Made by a program: the position numbers and the translations under genes | From: Aquisalinus flavus | GTDB taxonomy: Bacteria > Pseudomonadota > Alphaproteobacteria > Caulobacterales > Parvularculaceae | DNA: 64,000 nt | Assembly: GCF_022559625.1 (NCBI RefSeq) | Contig: NZ_CP042288.1 | Coordinates: 334,409-398,408 of the forward strand | Reading direction: 5' to 3' | Part shown: positions 42,407 to 52,272 of the stretch, piece after piece | How the letters are laid out: every line of letters begins with the position of its first letter | Numbering within the stretch: the stretch's first letter is position 1 | The notes under the pieces: model-generated | The model's database searches: none | What the model saw: the letters and a program-made list of their open reading frames with translations, nothing else | What the model was told of the DNA's origin: nothing

Positions 42407-43927
42407 TCAGGCAGCGCCTTTCGCAGCCTTCGGCGCATTGCTGCGGTCGAGACCGAAATCTTCCAGCATCAGACCCGCTGTCGCCTTGGCGGATCCCACG
42501 ACACCGGGAATGCCTGCGCCCGGATGGGTGCCGGCGCCGACGAAATAGAGATTGCCGATCTTGTCGTCGCGATTGTGAGTGCGGAAATAGGCACTCTGGG
42601 TCAGCACCGGCTCCAGCGAGAAGGCCGAGCCGAGATGGGCGTTCAGCTCGGTCACGAAATCGTCCGGCGTGAAAATGCGGTGGGTGACGAGATCCTCTGT
42701 CAGGCCGGGCAAATAGTGCTCCTCCAGATATCTGAAAATCTTGTCCCGGTACTGAGGACCAACGACCGACCAGTCGATCTCCGCCTTGCCGAGATTTGGC
42801 ACGGGGGACAGAACATAGAAACCATCGCAGCCTTCCGGCGCCAGCTCCGGGTCCGTCGCCGTGGCGCGGTGGAGATAGAGCGAGAAATCGTCCGGCAAGG
42901 CCGGGCCGGAAAAGATTTCCGAGATCAGCTCGCGATAGCGCGGGCCAAACAGGATCGAGTGATGGGCGACGTTGTCGTGGCGCTTCTTCAGGCCGAAGTA
43001 AGCGACAAAGAGCGAGTTGGAAAAGCGCATGCCGGTCAGTTGCCGGGCGCGCGTCGGGCCGCGGTCGGACTTGCCGAGCAGCTTGCCATAGGTATGTACG
43101 ATGTCTGCGTTTGAGGCGATGGCATCGAACTCGCCGTGCCAGCCGCTTTGCGTCGTGACGGACTTGACCTGGTCGCCGTCAGCCTCGATCGCGCTGACCG
43201 GATCGCCGAGCCGGATCGTACCGCCAAGATCCTCGAACAGCCGGCCCATGCCGGCGACCAGCGCGCCGGTGCCGCCCTTGGGGAAGAAGACCCCCCATTT
43301 GCGCTCCAGCGCGTGGATCAGCGCATAGATGGACGAGGTCTTGAACGGGTCGCCGCCGACGAGCAGCGTATGGAATGAGAACGCCTGGCGCAGATGCGGG
43401 TCCTTGATGAAGTCGGACACCCGGCCATAGACCGAGCGGAAGGACTGCAGCATCATCAGCTGCGGCGCGGCGCGGACCATGGACCAGAAATTCAGAAACG
43501 GCACATGGCCGAGCTTCAGATAGCCTTCGCGAAATACTTCCTCTGAATACTGATAGAATTTGCGATAGCCCTCGACATCCCCGGGCGATTTCTTCGCGAT
43601 CTGCGCTTCCAGACCTTCGGAATCCTGAGTGTAGTCGAAGGAAAAGCCGTCTTCCCAGTGCAGCCGGTAGAGCGGTGCGACCGGACGCAATTCGACATAG
43701 TCTTCCAGCTTCCTGCCGGAGATATCGAACAGTTCTTCCAGCGCCGACGGGTCGGTGATGACGGTCGGGCCGGCATCGAAGGTGAAGCCGTCCTGTTCGT
43801 AGACATAGGCCCGCCCGCCGAGCTTGTCGCGCTTCTCGATCAGGGTGGTTTGAACGCCTGCGGCCTGGAGCCTTATGGCGAGTGCGAGGCCGCCAAAGCC
43901 GCCGCCGATTACTGCTGCTGTCGTCAT
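42407..43927 (-). CDS. crtI: Phytoene desaturase
   Basis: This 506-residue flavoprotein desaturates phytoene, in this bacterial type usually in four steps to lycopene. The N-terminal FAD motif VIGGGFGGLALAIRLQAAG is followed by GGRAYVYEQDGFTFDAGPTVITDP. The C-terminal CrtI signature is GAGTHPGAGIPGVVGSAKAT. It lies 6 bases downstream of crtY and 6 bases upstream of crtB, in one operon. No second desaturase is present. Confidence 0.95.
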   Translation of the reverse strand: MTTAAVIGGGFGGLALAIRLQAAGVQTTLIEKRDKLGGRAYVYEQDGFTFDAGPTVITDPSALEELFDISGRKLEDYVELRPVAPLYRLHWEDGFSFDYTQDSEGLEAQIAKKSPGDVEGYRKFYQYSEEVFREGYLKLGHVPFLNFWSMVRAAPQLMMLQSFRSVYGRVSDFIKDPHLRQAFSFHTLLVGGDPFKTSSIYALIHALERKWGVFFPKGGTGALVAGMGRLFEDLGGTIRLGDPVSAIEADGDQVKSVTTQSGWHGEFDAIASNADIVHTYGKLLGKSDRGPTRARQLTGMRFSNSLFVAYFGLKKRHDNVAHHSILFGPRYRELISEIFSGPALPDDFSLYLHRATATDPELAPEGCDGFYVLSPVPNLGKAEIDWSVVGPQYRDKIFRYLEEHYLPGLTEDLVTHRIFTPDDFVTELNAHLGSAFSLEPVLTQSAYFRTHNRDDKIGNLYFVGAGTHPGAGIPGVVGSAKATAGLMLEDFGLDRSNAPKAAKGAA

Positions 43928-43933
43928 ATCAGA

Positions 43934-45142
43934 TCATGCCCTCTCTATAGGGGGAGATATACCGTCGGGGTGGCGTCCGGCAAGGCAGGGCAGGGCGCGG
44001 TGTATCGGCACAGGGGGTTTGCCCGCGAGCAGGCGGATCTTGTCGGCAAGCGTGTTCTGCCCGGCATAGAAGCGCTCGATCAGACCCGGCGGCAGGCCAT
44101 AGAAGCGCTGCAGCACCTTGTAGCGTTCCGTCGGCCTTGCGGCCCAGAACAGCATCCGGTTGAGCAGGCGGTAGAAGCGCTGCGAGCGCCATGTCTCGAT
44201 GGCATAAGTGCGCAGGGCCTCCCCGACATCCTTGCTGGCCAGGCTCGGCCGTGAAGCGATAAGGTCGGCAACGCGCACCGCATCGGGCAGGGAATAGCCT
44301 GTGACCGGATGAAACAGCGCCGCCCGCAGGCCCGCTGGCGGCGCTTTCAGGTAGTCCGCCCAATAGGCCTCGATATCGCCGCCCAGCGTGATCGGCAGGA
44401 TGCCGTCCTCCTCGCGGATCACCTCGGCGATCTGCCAGTTGCGGGCCTGAGCATATGAGGCGATGCGCTGGCGCAGGGCATCCGTGTCGAGCGCGTCGTC
44501 ATCGGCATAGTAGGTGTCTTCGATCAGCACTTCGGTGTCGCTGAACGGCAGGAGATAGATGAAGCGATAGCCGCCCTCCTGGGGAATATCCGCGTCCATG
44601 ATCACCGGTGCGTCGAGCCCGTGGGGTTGTTCGAGGCGCACATGCTGGCCGAGAAATTTTTGCCATCCGAGCTGCAGGTGCGGGGACGGCGCATAGCCGC
44701 GCCCGTCGATGACCAGCGCTGACTCGATGCGGCGTTCGTCGGCCAGCCCGATGGCGTCGGCCGAGAGCCAGTCGACCGGCGTGCCGGAGATCACCTTGAT
44801 ATTGGGCACGCCGCGGAGGACGTCGTCGAACCGTTCCGATGTGATCGAGCGATAGCCGGTTTCCAGACGCCGCCGTCTCTTGGGGAAGCTCACCAGCTGG
44901 CTGTCCCAGCGATGGACGATGAATGGCTCCAGCCAGTCGTGCTGGCCGGGGGTGACATCGGTCTCGTGAAACGACCAGGTGTGATTGCCGCCGAGGGTCT
45001 CGCCCGCCTCAACGATCAGGATGGAGAGGTCCGGCCGGGCCTGTGCCAGCCGCCACGCGATCAGGCCATTGGCAAGGCCGCCGCCGGCAAGGGCGACATC
45101 GGCGGTGATGGTGTTGTGGCGCAGATCCTGCCCGTCGGTCAT
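43934..45142 (-). CDS. crtY: Lycopene beta-cyclase
   Basis: This 402-residue cyclase of the CrtY type has the N-terminal dinucleotide fold VALAGGGLANGLIAWRLAQ, the conserved GGNHTWSFHETDV, the VIDGRGYAPS stretch, and HPVTGYSLPDAVRVAD in the C-terminal half. It converts lycopene to beta-carotene. As the first gene of crtY-crtI-crtB it starts 46 bases from the divergent oxygenase gene, so both promoters lie in a very short shared region. Confidence 0.93.
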   Translation of the reverse strand: MTDGQDLRHNTITADVALAGGGLANGLIAWRLAQARPDLSILIVEAGETLGGNHTWSFHETDVTPGQHDWLEPFIVHRWDSQLVSFPKRRRRLETGYRSITSERFDDVLRGVPNIKVISGTPVDWLSADAIGLADERRIESALVIDGRGYAPSPHLQLGWQKFLGQHVRLEQPHGLDAPVIMDADIPQEGGYRFIYLLPFSDTEVLIEDTYYADDDALDTDALRQRIASYAQARNWQIAEVIREEDGILPITLGGDIEAYWADYLKAPPAGLRAALFHPVTGYSLPDAVRVADLIASRPSLASKDVGEALRTYAIETWRSQRFYRLLNRMLFWAARPTERYKVLQRFYGLPPGLIERFYAGQNTLADKIRLLAGKPPVPIHRALPCLAGRHPDGISPPIERA

Positions 45143-45188
45143 GGTTTCAGTCTTACCCTGTGGCGCCGGGCCATGCTAGAACAGTTTC

Positions 45189-46004
45189 ATGGAGAGTTTG
45201 GGCGCAGTCACACTTGGCGGATTTCTGGTCAGCTATATCGGGCTGACCCTGATCATCCAGTTGCGCTATGTCGCCATTGCCGGGCTGTTTCACTGGCTGC
45301 TCTGGGGCAGGCCTGAGGACAAGGTCAGGGCGGTCAGGCTCGCGCGGATCAGTCCGAAGCGGGACGTGGTGCGCCATGAGATCATCATGTCGCTGATCTC
45401 GGCGTTCATCTATGCCGCGCCGGCGGCCTTCGTACTGGAAATGTGGAAGGCAGGCGGCACGGCGATCTATGGCGGCATGCCTGCAGGGCTGTGGGGCTGG
45501 CTCTACCTGCCGCTCAGCGCCTTCCTCTACATGGCGATCCAGGACACGTGGTTCTACTGGACCCACCGGGCGATGCACCATCCGGCGCTGTTCGAGGTGA
45601 TGCACCGTACCCACCACAAATCGATCCAGCCAACGCCCTGGGCGGGGTTTTCCTTCCACCCGACCGAGGCGCTGACGACGGCGTGGCTGCTGCCGCTCTG
45701 CGCCGTCTTCATTCCGATCCATATCGGCGTCGTGCTGTTCCTGCTGACGCTGATGACCGTCGTCGGCATCACCAATCATGCGGGCTGGGAAATCTTCCCG
45801 CGCTGGTGGATGACCTCCCTGCCAGGCCGTCAGATGATCACCGCGACCCACCACAATTTGCACCACACGCGGTTCTCGTGGAATTACGGGCTCTATTTCC
45901 GGTTCTGGGACCAGGTGATGGGCACCGACACGATGGACGTCGCGGTCAGGAAGAAGCCGGTATCGACCAAAGGCGAGACGCCTGAAACAGCGCCTGCCGA
46001 ATAG
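45189..46004 (+). CDS. Sterol-desaturase/fatty-acid hydroxylase superfamily protein in the crt locus
   Basis: This 271-residue di-iron membrane protein has three histidine clusters: THRAMHH, HRTHHKS and HHNLHH, with a further FSFHP and NHAGWE. Hydrophobic segments flank them (about 5-40, 75-130, 155-200). It is longer than classical beta-carotene hydroxylase CrtZ (about 160-180 residues) and its clusters fit the C5-sterol-desaturase branch. Position next to crtY makes a carotenoid hydroxylase or other ring-modifying oxygenase the leading hypothesis. It starts 46 bases from crtY, divergently, without a clear ribosome site, and converges on the RND operon. Confidence 0.8.
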   Translation: MESLGAVTLGGFLVSYIGLTLIIQLRYVAIAGLFHWLLWGRPEDKVRAVRLARISPKRDVVRHEIIMSLISAFIYAAPAAFVLEMWKAGGTAIYGGMPAGLWGWLYLPLSAFLYMAIQDTWFYWTHRAMHHPALFEVMHRTHHKSIQPTPWAGFSFHPTEALTTAWLLPLCAVFIPIHIGVVLFLLTLMTVVGITNHAGWEIFPRWWMTSLPGRQMITATHHNLHHTRFSWNYGLYFRFWDQVMGTDTMDVAVRKKPVSTKGETPETAPAE

Positions 46005-46013
46005 TCTCGGGCC

Positions 46014-49000
46014 TTACTCGGCCAGCAGCTTGTCCGGGTCGATTTCCTCGACGGCTTCGCCCAGTCCGGCTCGGTTCGCCAGCATATTGCTGAGCTTCTG
46101 GTGCAGTTCATGCAGGACCGGGATCAGGAACAGGGTCACGAAGGTCGAAAAGACCGTGCCAAAGGACAGGGCAATCGCCATCGGCACCAGCCAGCGCGCC
46201 GAGCCCGATGTCTCGAACAGCAGCGGCATGAGGCCGACCGTCGTCGTGATGGAGGTCAGGACGATCGGACGGAAGCGGCTGATCGAGGCCTCGATGATCG
46301 CCTCCTGCAGCGGCATGCCCTGCTTGAGCGCCTCGTTGAATCGGGTGGTCAATACGAGCGATCCGTTGACCACGAGCCCGCCCAGCGCAATCATCCCGAA
46401 AACGGAAGTCGCGGCCATGTCATACCCCATCAGGATATGCCCGGCGATACCGGCACTGGCAGAGAACGGGATCGTCAGTACCACGATCAGGCCCTGTATG
46501 TAATTGCGGAAGAGGGCGGCCATCATCGCATAGATGATGATCAGCATACCGCCGACCCCGGCAAAGATGGCGCCAAACACGCGGTCGCGGTCACCGCGGC
46601 CTCCAAAGCCTGCATCCACGTCGGCAGACAGGCCCGGATATTTTGCGAGAATATCCTGCAACGGGCCATCGACGATGCCCTGGCGGGCAAGTGTGATCGA
46701 GGTCACGCTCTCATTGACGCCGCCGGTGACGCGGATGACACGCTGGCCATTCTCGCGGCGGATATCAGTAAAGGCGCGCGTGTTCTCGATATCAGCAGCC
46801 TGCAGCAGCGGGATTTCCGTGCCATTGGGCGCGAAGACCACGAATTCCGACAGGTTATTGATCGACTGGCGCTCCTCGCGCGGCAGGCGGGCGAAGACAC
46901 GCACTTCGCTGCCATCGCGCAGCATGCGAAGCGCTTCGGCGCCATACCCGGTCGCCCGGATCTGTTGGCCGAGCGATGCTTCCGTCAGGCCGAGGGCGCG
47001 GCCCTCCGGCGTCAGCGAGAACCGGATCTGGCGCTTGCCTTCGGCCGTGCCGTCGGCGACATCGAACACGCCGGCGAAATTCTCCATCCCGGCGGCAAGT
47101 TCGCGGGCGGCGGCTTCAAGCGTGTCTTCGTCGGGGTGGGACAGGGCAAAACGCAGCGCCTTGCCGGCGCCCGGACCGGAGACGAATTCGAATTGCAGCA
47201 TTTTGGCTTCGGGGACTTCGCCCATTTCCTGGCGCCAGAGATTGGTGAATTCGGCCTGGGTGAAATTGCGCTCCGTCTCGGGTTTAAGCTGGAAGGTGAC
47301 GTCGGCTTGGGTGTAGCCGCCCCAGCCGGAGGAGACTTCCCAGCTTTCGATCTGGTCGCGGCCGCCGAGCTGGTCGAGGGCACGCAAGCCTGCTGCCTCG
47401 AGGCGCAGGGCGACTTCCAGCGTTTCATCGAAGGTAGCGTCCGTCGGCATTTCCAGTTCGCCGTCAACACGGTCGGAGGCGATGCGTGGCGACCACCCGA
47501 GTTCGATCCGGTCGGTGGAATACCAGACGAAGATCACGGCGACGAAGCCGAGGAAGCCGACAATAATGCTGGCCGGGTGCTTCAGCGCCCAGACCAGGCC
47601 GTTGCGGTAATGCGTGTCGCGCAGATCGTCCATGGTGCGGGCGACTCGCTGGCGGAACAGGCCGACACGGCGCCACGTCCTGTTCGAGCTCTTTGCCTGA
47701 TTGCCGCCAGCAAGCGACGCCTTGCCATTGAGGTGTGATGGCAGGACCAGAAGCGATTCGACGAGCGATACGAAAAAGATCGTACACGCTACAATCGGCA
47801 GAGCCTTCATGAACTGGCCTGTCTCGCCGGGAATGAACATCAGCGGGATGAAGGCGATGATGTTGGTGATGACCGCGAAAGTGACCGGAACCACCATCTC
47901 CTTCGTGCCTTCCAGCACGGCCTGATTTGTCGGCAGCCCCTGTTGCGCCTTGGCGTATATGTTCTCGCCCACAATGATCGCATCGTCGACGACGATACCC
48001 AGCGTCAGGATGAAGGTCATCATCGTCAGGATGTTGAGCGACTGGCCGGTGGGCCATAGCAGGACGAAAGACCCGATCATCACCACCGGGATCGAGACCG
48101 ACACCCAGAAGGCGAGACGCAGGTTCAGGAACAGGCCAAGGGTGATGATGACCAGCAGCAAACCGCCCACACCATTGCCGATCAGCAGCTTTGCGCGATC
48201 GGAATAATTCTCCGAGTCATCATCCGTGACCTGGATCTGGACCGCGTCAGGGAGGGATCGGTTGACCTCTTTGAGATAGGCCTTGACCCTGTTCGCCAGA
48301 TCGACCGGATTGCCGCCCTCTGCCTGTGTCACGAACAGGCGGACACCCGGCTGTCCGTTGAAGCGATAGAAGCGCCAGGCTTCGGTGAAGCCGTCATTGA
48401 TATTGGCGACATCCTTCAGGCGCACGACGGAACCGTCACCATCGGACTTCAGCGGGATTTCTGCAAATTCGAGACCGCGTTCCTTGCGGCCTTCGGTGCG
48501 CAGCAGATATTCGCCTTCATTGGTCTCGAACCCGCCCGCCGGCACGTCCCGGGCGGAACTGCGCACGATCGAGGCTACGTCCGTCAGCGTCAGACCGAGA
48601 GCACGCAGCTGGCGTTGCGAGATCTCGATGGAGATTTCCGGCTCCCTCAGCCCGCTGATATTGACCCCGGAAACCCCTTCGATCATCAGCAGTTCGTCCC
48701 GCACACGCTGGGTCAGGTCATACATCGCCTGTTCGGAGATATCGCCGGTAATGCCAAGCTCGACGACGGAGCGGGTCCATTGATCATAGCGCACACGCGG
48801 TGGTTCGATATCGTCCGGGAAGGAGGTAATCCGGTCAACGGCGCTGCGGATATCCTGCAGGGTACGGTCGATGCTGGCGCCTTCGGCCAGTTCAGCCGTG
48901 ACCTGGCCATAGCCCTCGCTGGCAGTGGAATTGATCTCGGTGATGTCACTGATGGACCGCAGCTCGGCCTCGATCGGCAGGACAATGCCTTCCTCGACCT

Positions 49001-49211
49001 CTTCGGGGCTGGCCCCCGGATAGGAAACGGACACGGCGACGGAATTCGGCGCGAAGGTCGGGAAGATTTCCTTTGGCACGTTCATCATGGAATAGATGCC
49101 ACCCAGAACGAGTGCGAGCATCAAGAGGTTGGCGGCGACATGGTTATCCGCCATCCAGCCGACAAAGCCGTGCTTGCTCTTTTTTACCGGCGCCCCGCTG
49201 GTTTCAGCCAT
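46014..49211 (-). CDS. RND efflux pump inner-membrane permease
   Basis: This 1065-residue permease has the duplicated RND layout: a helix near residue 30, a large periplasmic domain, a block of helices, then a second copy. The proton-relay helix LGIVVDDAIIVGENIY carries the paired aspartates. PFSASAGIAGHILMGYDM and the final helices resemble AcrB/MdtB-like pumps. The sequence is close to the drug/hydrophobe group rather than the metal (CusA) group, but no substrate can be named. It is the last gene of an operon whose first two genes encode the outer-membrane lipoprotein and the adaptor. Confidence 0.92.
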   Translation of the reverse strand: MAETSGAPVKKSKHGFVGWMADNHVAANLLMLALVLGGIYSMMNVPKEIFPTFAPNSVAVSVSYPGASPEEVEEGIVLPIEAELRSISDITEINSTASEGYGQVTAELAEGASIDRTLQDIRSAVDRITSFPDDIEPPRVRYDQWTRSVVELGITGDISEQAMYDLTQRVRDELLMIEGVSGVNISGLREPEISIEISQRQLRALGLTLTDVASIVRSSARDVPAGGFETNEGEYLLRTEGRKERGLEFAEIPLKSDGDGSVVRLKDVANINDGFTEAWRFYRFNGQPGVRLFVTQAEGGNPVDLANRVKAYLKEVNRSLPDAVQIQVTDDDSENYSDRAKLLIGNGVGGLLLVIITLGLFLNLRLAFWVSVSIPVVMIGSFVLLWPTGQSLNILTMMTFILTLGIVVDDAIIVGENIYAKAQQGLPTNQAVLEGTKEMVVPVTFAVITNIIAFIPLMFIPGETGQFMKALPIVACTIFFVSLVESLLVLPSHLNGKASLAGGNQAKSSNRTWRRVGLFRQRVARTMDDLRDTHYRNGLVWALKHPASIIVGFLGFVAVIFVWYSTDRIELGWSPRIASDRVDGELEMPTDATFDETLEVALRLEAAGLRALDQLGGRDQIESWEVSSGWGGYTQADVTFQLKPETERNFTQAEFTNLWRQEMGEVPEAKMLQFEFVSGPGAGKALRFALSHPDEDTLEAAARELAAGMENFAGVFDVADGTAEGKRQIRFSLTPEGRALGLTEASLGQQIRATGYGAEALRMLRDGSEVRVFARLPREERQSINNLSEFVVFAPNGTEIPLLQAADIENTRAFTDIRRENGQRVIRVTGGVNESVTSITLARQGIVDGPLQDILAKYPGLSADVDAGFGGRGDRDRVFGAIFAGVGGMLIIIYAMMAALFRNYIQGLIVVLTIPFSASAGIAGHILMGYDMAATSVFGMIALGGLVVNGSLVLTTRFNEALKQGMPLQEAIIEASISRFRPIVLTSITTTVGLMPLLFETSGSARWLVPMAIALSFGTVFSTFVTLFLIPVLHELHQKLSNMLANRAGLGEAVEEIDPDKLLAE

Positions 49212-49247
49212 GTGTTCCGTCTCCGCTGGTGATCTCGTCGTCTAACT

Positions 49248-50531
49248 CTAGTTGCTGCCGCTGGTCGCGGTGCTGCCAGCGCCGCTATCGCCTGCCGAGT
49301 CAACGGCGGAAACCTCGCCATTGCCGCCGGTCTCGGTCCCGTTCAAGCGGACGCGCAATTCCGTGCCCGGAGCGATGCCTGAAACGCGGCTTGTGATGAT
49401 CCGGTCGCCGGCCTCGAAGGTCGGGCGGACCAGGACCTCGTCATCCAGTTCCCAGGCTATCTGCACGGGACGAATGTCGAGACGGTCCTCCGCCGTCGCG
49501 ACATAGACCATGTTGTTATCCTGCAGGGCCCGGCGCGGCATGACGATGACATCGTCGACGCTGCCTACCTGAAGGGTCGCAGCGACATAGGAGCCAATCA
49601 GCAGCGGCGGGCGGTCTTCGTTTTCCGGGCGCATGGAAAGCGGGTCGTCGACGCCGACATAGACCCCGCCGAGACGTGTCTCCTCGGAAACATCCGCCCG
49701 TATGCGGATGACTTCACCGGGATATTCGGTGCCATTCAGCGAGAGGCGCACGGCAGAGCCTGTGCCGTCCGCGCTGCGCGTATCCAGTCGTGCCAGGACA
49801 TCGTGCCGGACGCGCAATTCCACCCAGAATTCATCGGCGCGGGCGAGGGTGCCAGCAACTTCCCGTGCACCCAGATATTCACCTTCAATCGCGTCAACAC
49901 CAAGAACCACCACATCATAGGGCAGGCTCAGCGAGGTGCGGCGCAGATTCAGCTGGGCACGATCCACGGCAGAGAGCGCCGCTTCATAATCTGCTTCGAC
50001 TCGCTGCAGCTGCGGCTGGCGCAGGGCTAGGGCGCGAGAGGCGGTATCGAACTCGATATCGCCTTCGAGCAATTCGAATTCAGCTTCTGCGATGCGCTGC
50101 TGGCCTTTCTCGATATCGACTGTCGCCCTGGCCTGATTCAGGGCCGCGCGGGCATCGGCGAGCGCAAGCTCGTAATCGGTGCGATCGATCTGCAGAAGCG
50201 TCTCGCCAGCCGGAATATATCCGCCTGGCTTGTAATTCGGATGGGTGGCGATGACATCGCCGCTGACCTGCGGTCTCAATTCGACGGTACCGTTCGCCGC
50301 CGCAACGACGCCCTGGGCCGACGTGGTGACGTCCCGTGTTTCCGTCCGCAGGGCAAGCGCCTCGACAACCGGTCTTTTCGCTTCCGGCTGCTGCATCCGG
50401 GTGCGCGGCTGGGTCGCATAGAGAAACAGGATGGCGACGGCGAAGCCCACGGCGAGCACCACCGGAAATACCGTCATGAGCCTAAACCGGCTCTTCTTTC
50501 TCTCTGCGCCCTGTTGGTGATCCCCGTTCAT
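49248..50531 (-). CDS. RND periplasmic adaptor (HlyD/MFP family)
   Basis: This 427-residue adaptor has one N-terminal membrane helix (about 19-41), the lipoyl half-motifs (VVAAANGTVELRPQVSGDV and GGYIPAGETLLQID), a helical hairpin rich in Ala/Glu (ELALADARAALNQARA), and beta-barrel and membrane-proximal domains. It links the RND permease to the outer-membrane channel. The start is the ATG at 50531, which overlaps the stop of the upstream channel gene (ATGA). The C-terminus is Gly/Ser rich. The permease gene follows after 36 bases. Confidence 0.9.
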   Translation of the reverse strand: MNGDHQQGAERKKSRFRLMTVFPVVLAVGFAVAILFLYATQPRTRMQQPEAKRPVVEALALRTETRDVTTSAQGVVAAANGTVELRPQVSGDVIATHPNYKPGGYIPAGETLLQIDRTDYELALADARAALNQARATVDIEKGQQRIAEAEFELLEGDIEFDTASRALALRQPQLQRVEADYEAALSAVDRAQLNLRRTSLSLPYDVVVLGVDAIEGEYLGAREVAGTLARADEFWVELRVRHDVLARLDTRSADGTGSAVRLSLNGTEYPGEVIRIRADVSEETRLGGVYVGVDDPLSMRPENEDRPPLLIGSYVAATLQVGSVDDVIVMPRRALQDNNMVYVATAEDRLDIRPVQIAWELDDEVLVRPTFEAGDRIITSRVSGIAPGTELRVRLNGTETGGNGEVSAVDSAGDSGAGSTATSGSN

Positions 50532-51931
50532 CAAATCGTCCTCTCGGTCATTGTCTGCGCAGGCAGGCCTAGAGCGGCATGCAGCCTGATACGAATTCTA
50601 GCTTGTTCCGCCTGCAGGTTGATCAGACGGCGTTCCTGTGTCTGAATCGAACTGAGGGCATCGAGTACCGGTAGATAATCACTGGCGCCCTGGCGATAGC
50701 GGCGGCGGGCCGATTCCAGCAGCTGCCGCGATGTTTCCAGTCTGTCTTGGGTCAGGCGGATATTCTCCAGCCCCTCATTTTCACTGCTTATCAACCCGTT
50801 TATCTCAGCAAGGGCATCCAGCCAGTCCTGCAGCAGCAGAATACCGCTCTCTTCATACCGGGCGCGGCTGAAATCGATGGCCGCATCCTTCGCGCCGGAA
50901 TCAAACACCGTCAGGGCGCCGGACACCGTTGCGGTCACAAACTCGCTGGCATTGCCGGACACGAGGGAAGAGACGGCCGACCCTGAAAGGCCAAAGGACG
51001 GCAGCCGGTTGAGAATGGCCGCGGTATAGGTCGCATTGTCGGCCCGCAGGGCGTAGACCGATGCGCGCAGATCCGGCCGCGTGTCGAACAGCACGTCGGC
51101 CTGCGGATAGGCATCGACCGGCGTGATGACGGGGATATCGGCAAGCAGGGCCGGCATGTCGTCTTCAGCGGGCGGCGTACCGGTCGCGGTGGCGATCGCG
51201 TCGATGGCGCTGACGCGGTTTGCGCGCAGCGGCGGTAATTGCTGTTCGAGCGAGGCGATCTGGTCACGCTGCTGGAGGACATCGACAATCGAAGCCTGGC
51301 CCTGGGCAAAGCGCAGCTCCGTCAGTTGCAGCAGGGTGCGGCTCGTCTCGATCTGTTCCTCGATCAGCCGGTAGAGCAGGGCAGATTCCGAGGCATCGAT
51401 AACGTTCAGCGACAGGTCGCGCAGCTCGGTGTTGCGCGTCTGGTCGTAGGTTGCGGCGCTGGTATAGAGATTATAGCGCGCTGCATCGCGCAGGGTGCGC
51501 AGGCGTCCGCTGACATCGAGGGGCAGGTCGAGCCCGAGCGCTGCGCGCCGGGAGTCCGTGCTGTCATTGCTGTCGAGATCGTAATCGGCGCTGGCATTGC
51601 CGCTCAGGACGACGTCGATCCACCGGCTCGCTTCAGCGGACTGAAGGTTTGCCTCGGCCTGTTCAACGCGCTTGGCCTGAATGCGGATGGCAGGGCTTTG
51701 TTCGGCAGCGATCTGCAGCAGGCTGGCCAGCTCCGGTGCGACGGCTGCTTCGTACCAGGGGCTGCTGAGCGATGACTGATCCAGCGAACCCGGTCGGGTT
51801 TCGGTCGCCGCCGCCGGAAAGGAATACTGCCCGGCATCGGGCACCATATCATTTGCCGGCGGCACAGACGTGCACGCCGTGAGACTGGCCGCGATGCTGG
51901 CAAGCGCGGTGGTGGCAAAAAATCTCTTCAT
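50531..51931 (-). CDS. RND outer-membrane channel lipoprotein (NodT/OprM family)
   Basis: This 466-residue protein has a lipoprotein signal peptide with lipobox SLTAC (lipidated cysteine about residue 20). The mature part is the duplicated OEP helical barrel (LLQIAAEQSPAIRIQAKRVEQAEANL; QADVLFDTRPDLRASVYAL). It forms the outer-membrane duct for the pump encoded downstream. I chose the ATG at 51931 because it gives a proper lipoprotein signal; the open frame continues upstream to 52072 without support. The gene order channel-adaptor-permease on the minus strand, with overlaps, marks a single operon. No regulator gene adjoins it. Confidence 0.88.
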   Translation of the reverse strand: MKRFFATTALASIAASLTACTSVPPANDMVPDAGQYSFPAAATETRPGSLDQSSLSSPWYEAAVAPELASLLQIAAEQSPAIRIQAKRVEQAEANLQSAEASRWIDVVLSGNASADYDLDSNDSTDSRRAALGLDLPLDVSGRLRTLRDAARYNLYTSAATYDQTRNTELRDLSLNVIDASESALLYRLIEEQIETSRTLLQLTELRFAQGQASIVDVLQQRDQIASLEQQLPPLRANRVSAIDAIATATGTPPAEDDMPALLADIPVITPVDAYPQADVLFDTRPDLRASVYALRADNATYTAAILNRLPSFGLSGSAVSSLVSGNASEFVTATVSGALTVFDSGAKDAAIDFSRARYEESGILLLQDWLDALAEINGLISSENEGLENIRLTQDRLETSRQLLESARRRYRQGASDYLPVLDALSSIQTQERRLINLQAEQARIRIRLHAALGLPAQTMTERTI

Positions 51932-52272
51932 GTCGACGTAGATATAGCAGAAATGCATACAGGCCTTTAATGACGGATTTCTCACAAACAATTGAACGGG
52001 AAAGAAGAATGCGGCGTAACAACGCAAGTCCGACGCCTGCGTCGCAATCGGCGGCGCGGCACCGGTTGTCAATGGGCTTATTGTGGTATTAATCTGCCGG
52101 GTCTGTGCGCCGCCGGGGCGTCGTCATCCAGACGGTCGGAAAAACAGCCTGTGCGGTCGGTCCATTACGCAGAAACCTGTTTGAAAACCGGGGGATTCGG
52201 GCGAAACAGTCGGCCTGACAGGTAGAGGAACAGTGCGGCAAGAAAGCCGCCATCAACGGGAGGGCAGACCGG
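51932..52272. other. Gene-free divergent promoter region
   Basis: This 341-bp stretch separates the divergent RND operon and the first symporter gene, so both promoters must lie here. I see a ribosome site (GGGAGGG, about 52258) for the symporter. No long palindrome and no TTGCAA-type box like those further right are present. Confidence 0.5.

Noticed and set aside
46101-47738. A 545-codon open frame opposite the RND permease
   Set aside because: It is antisense to a clear RND gene, has no domain, and is rich in Arg/Gly/Asp as expected of a mirrored GC-rich frame.
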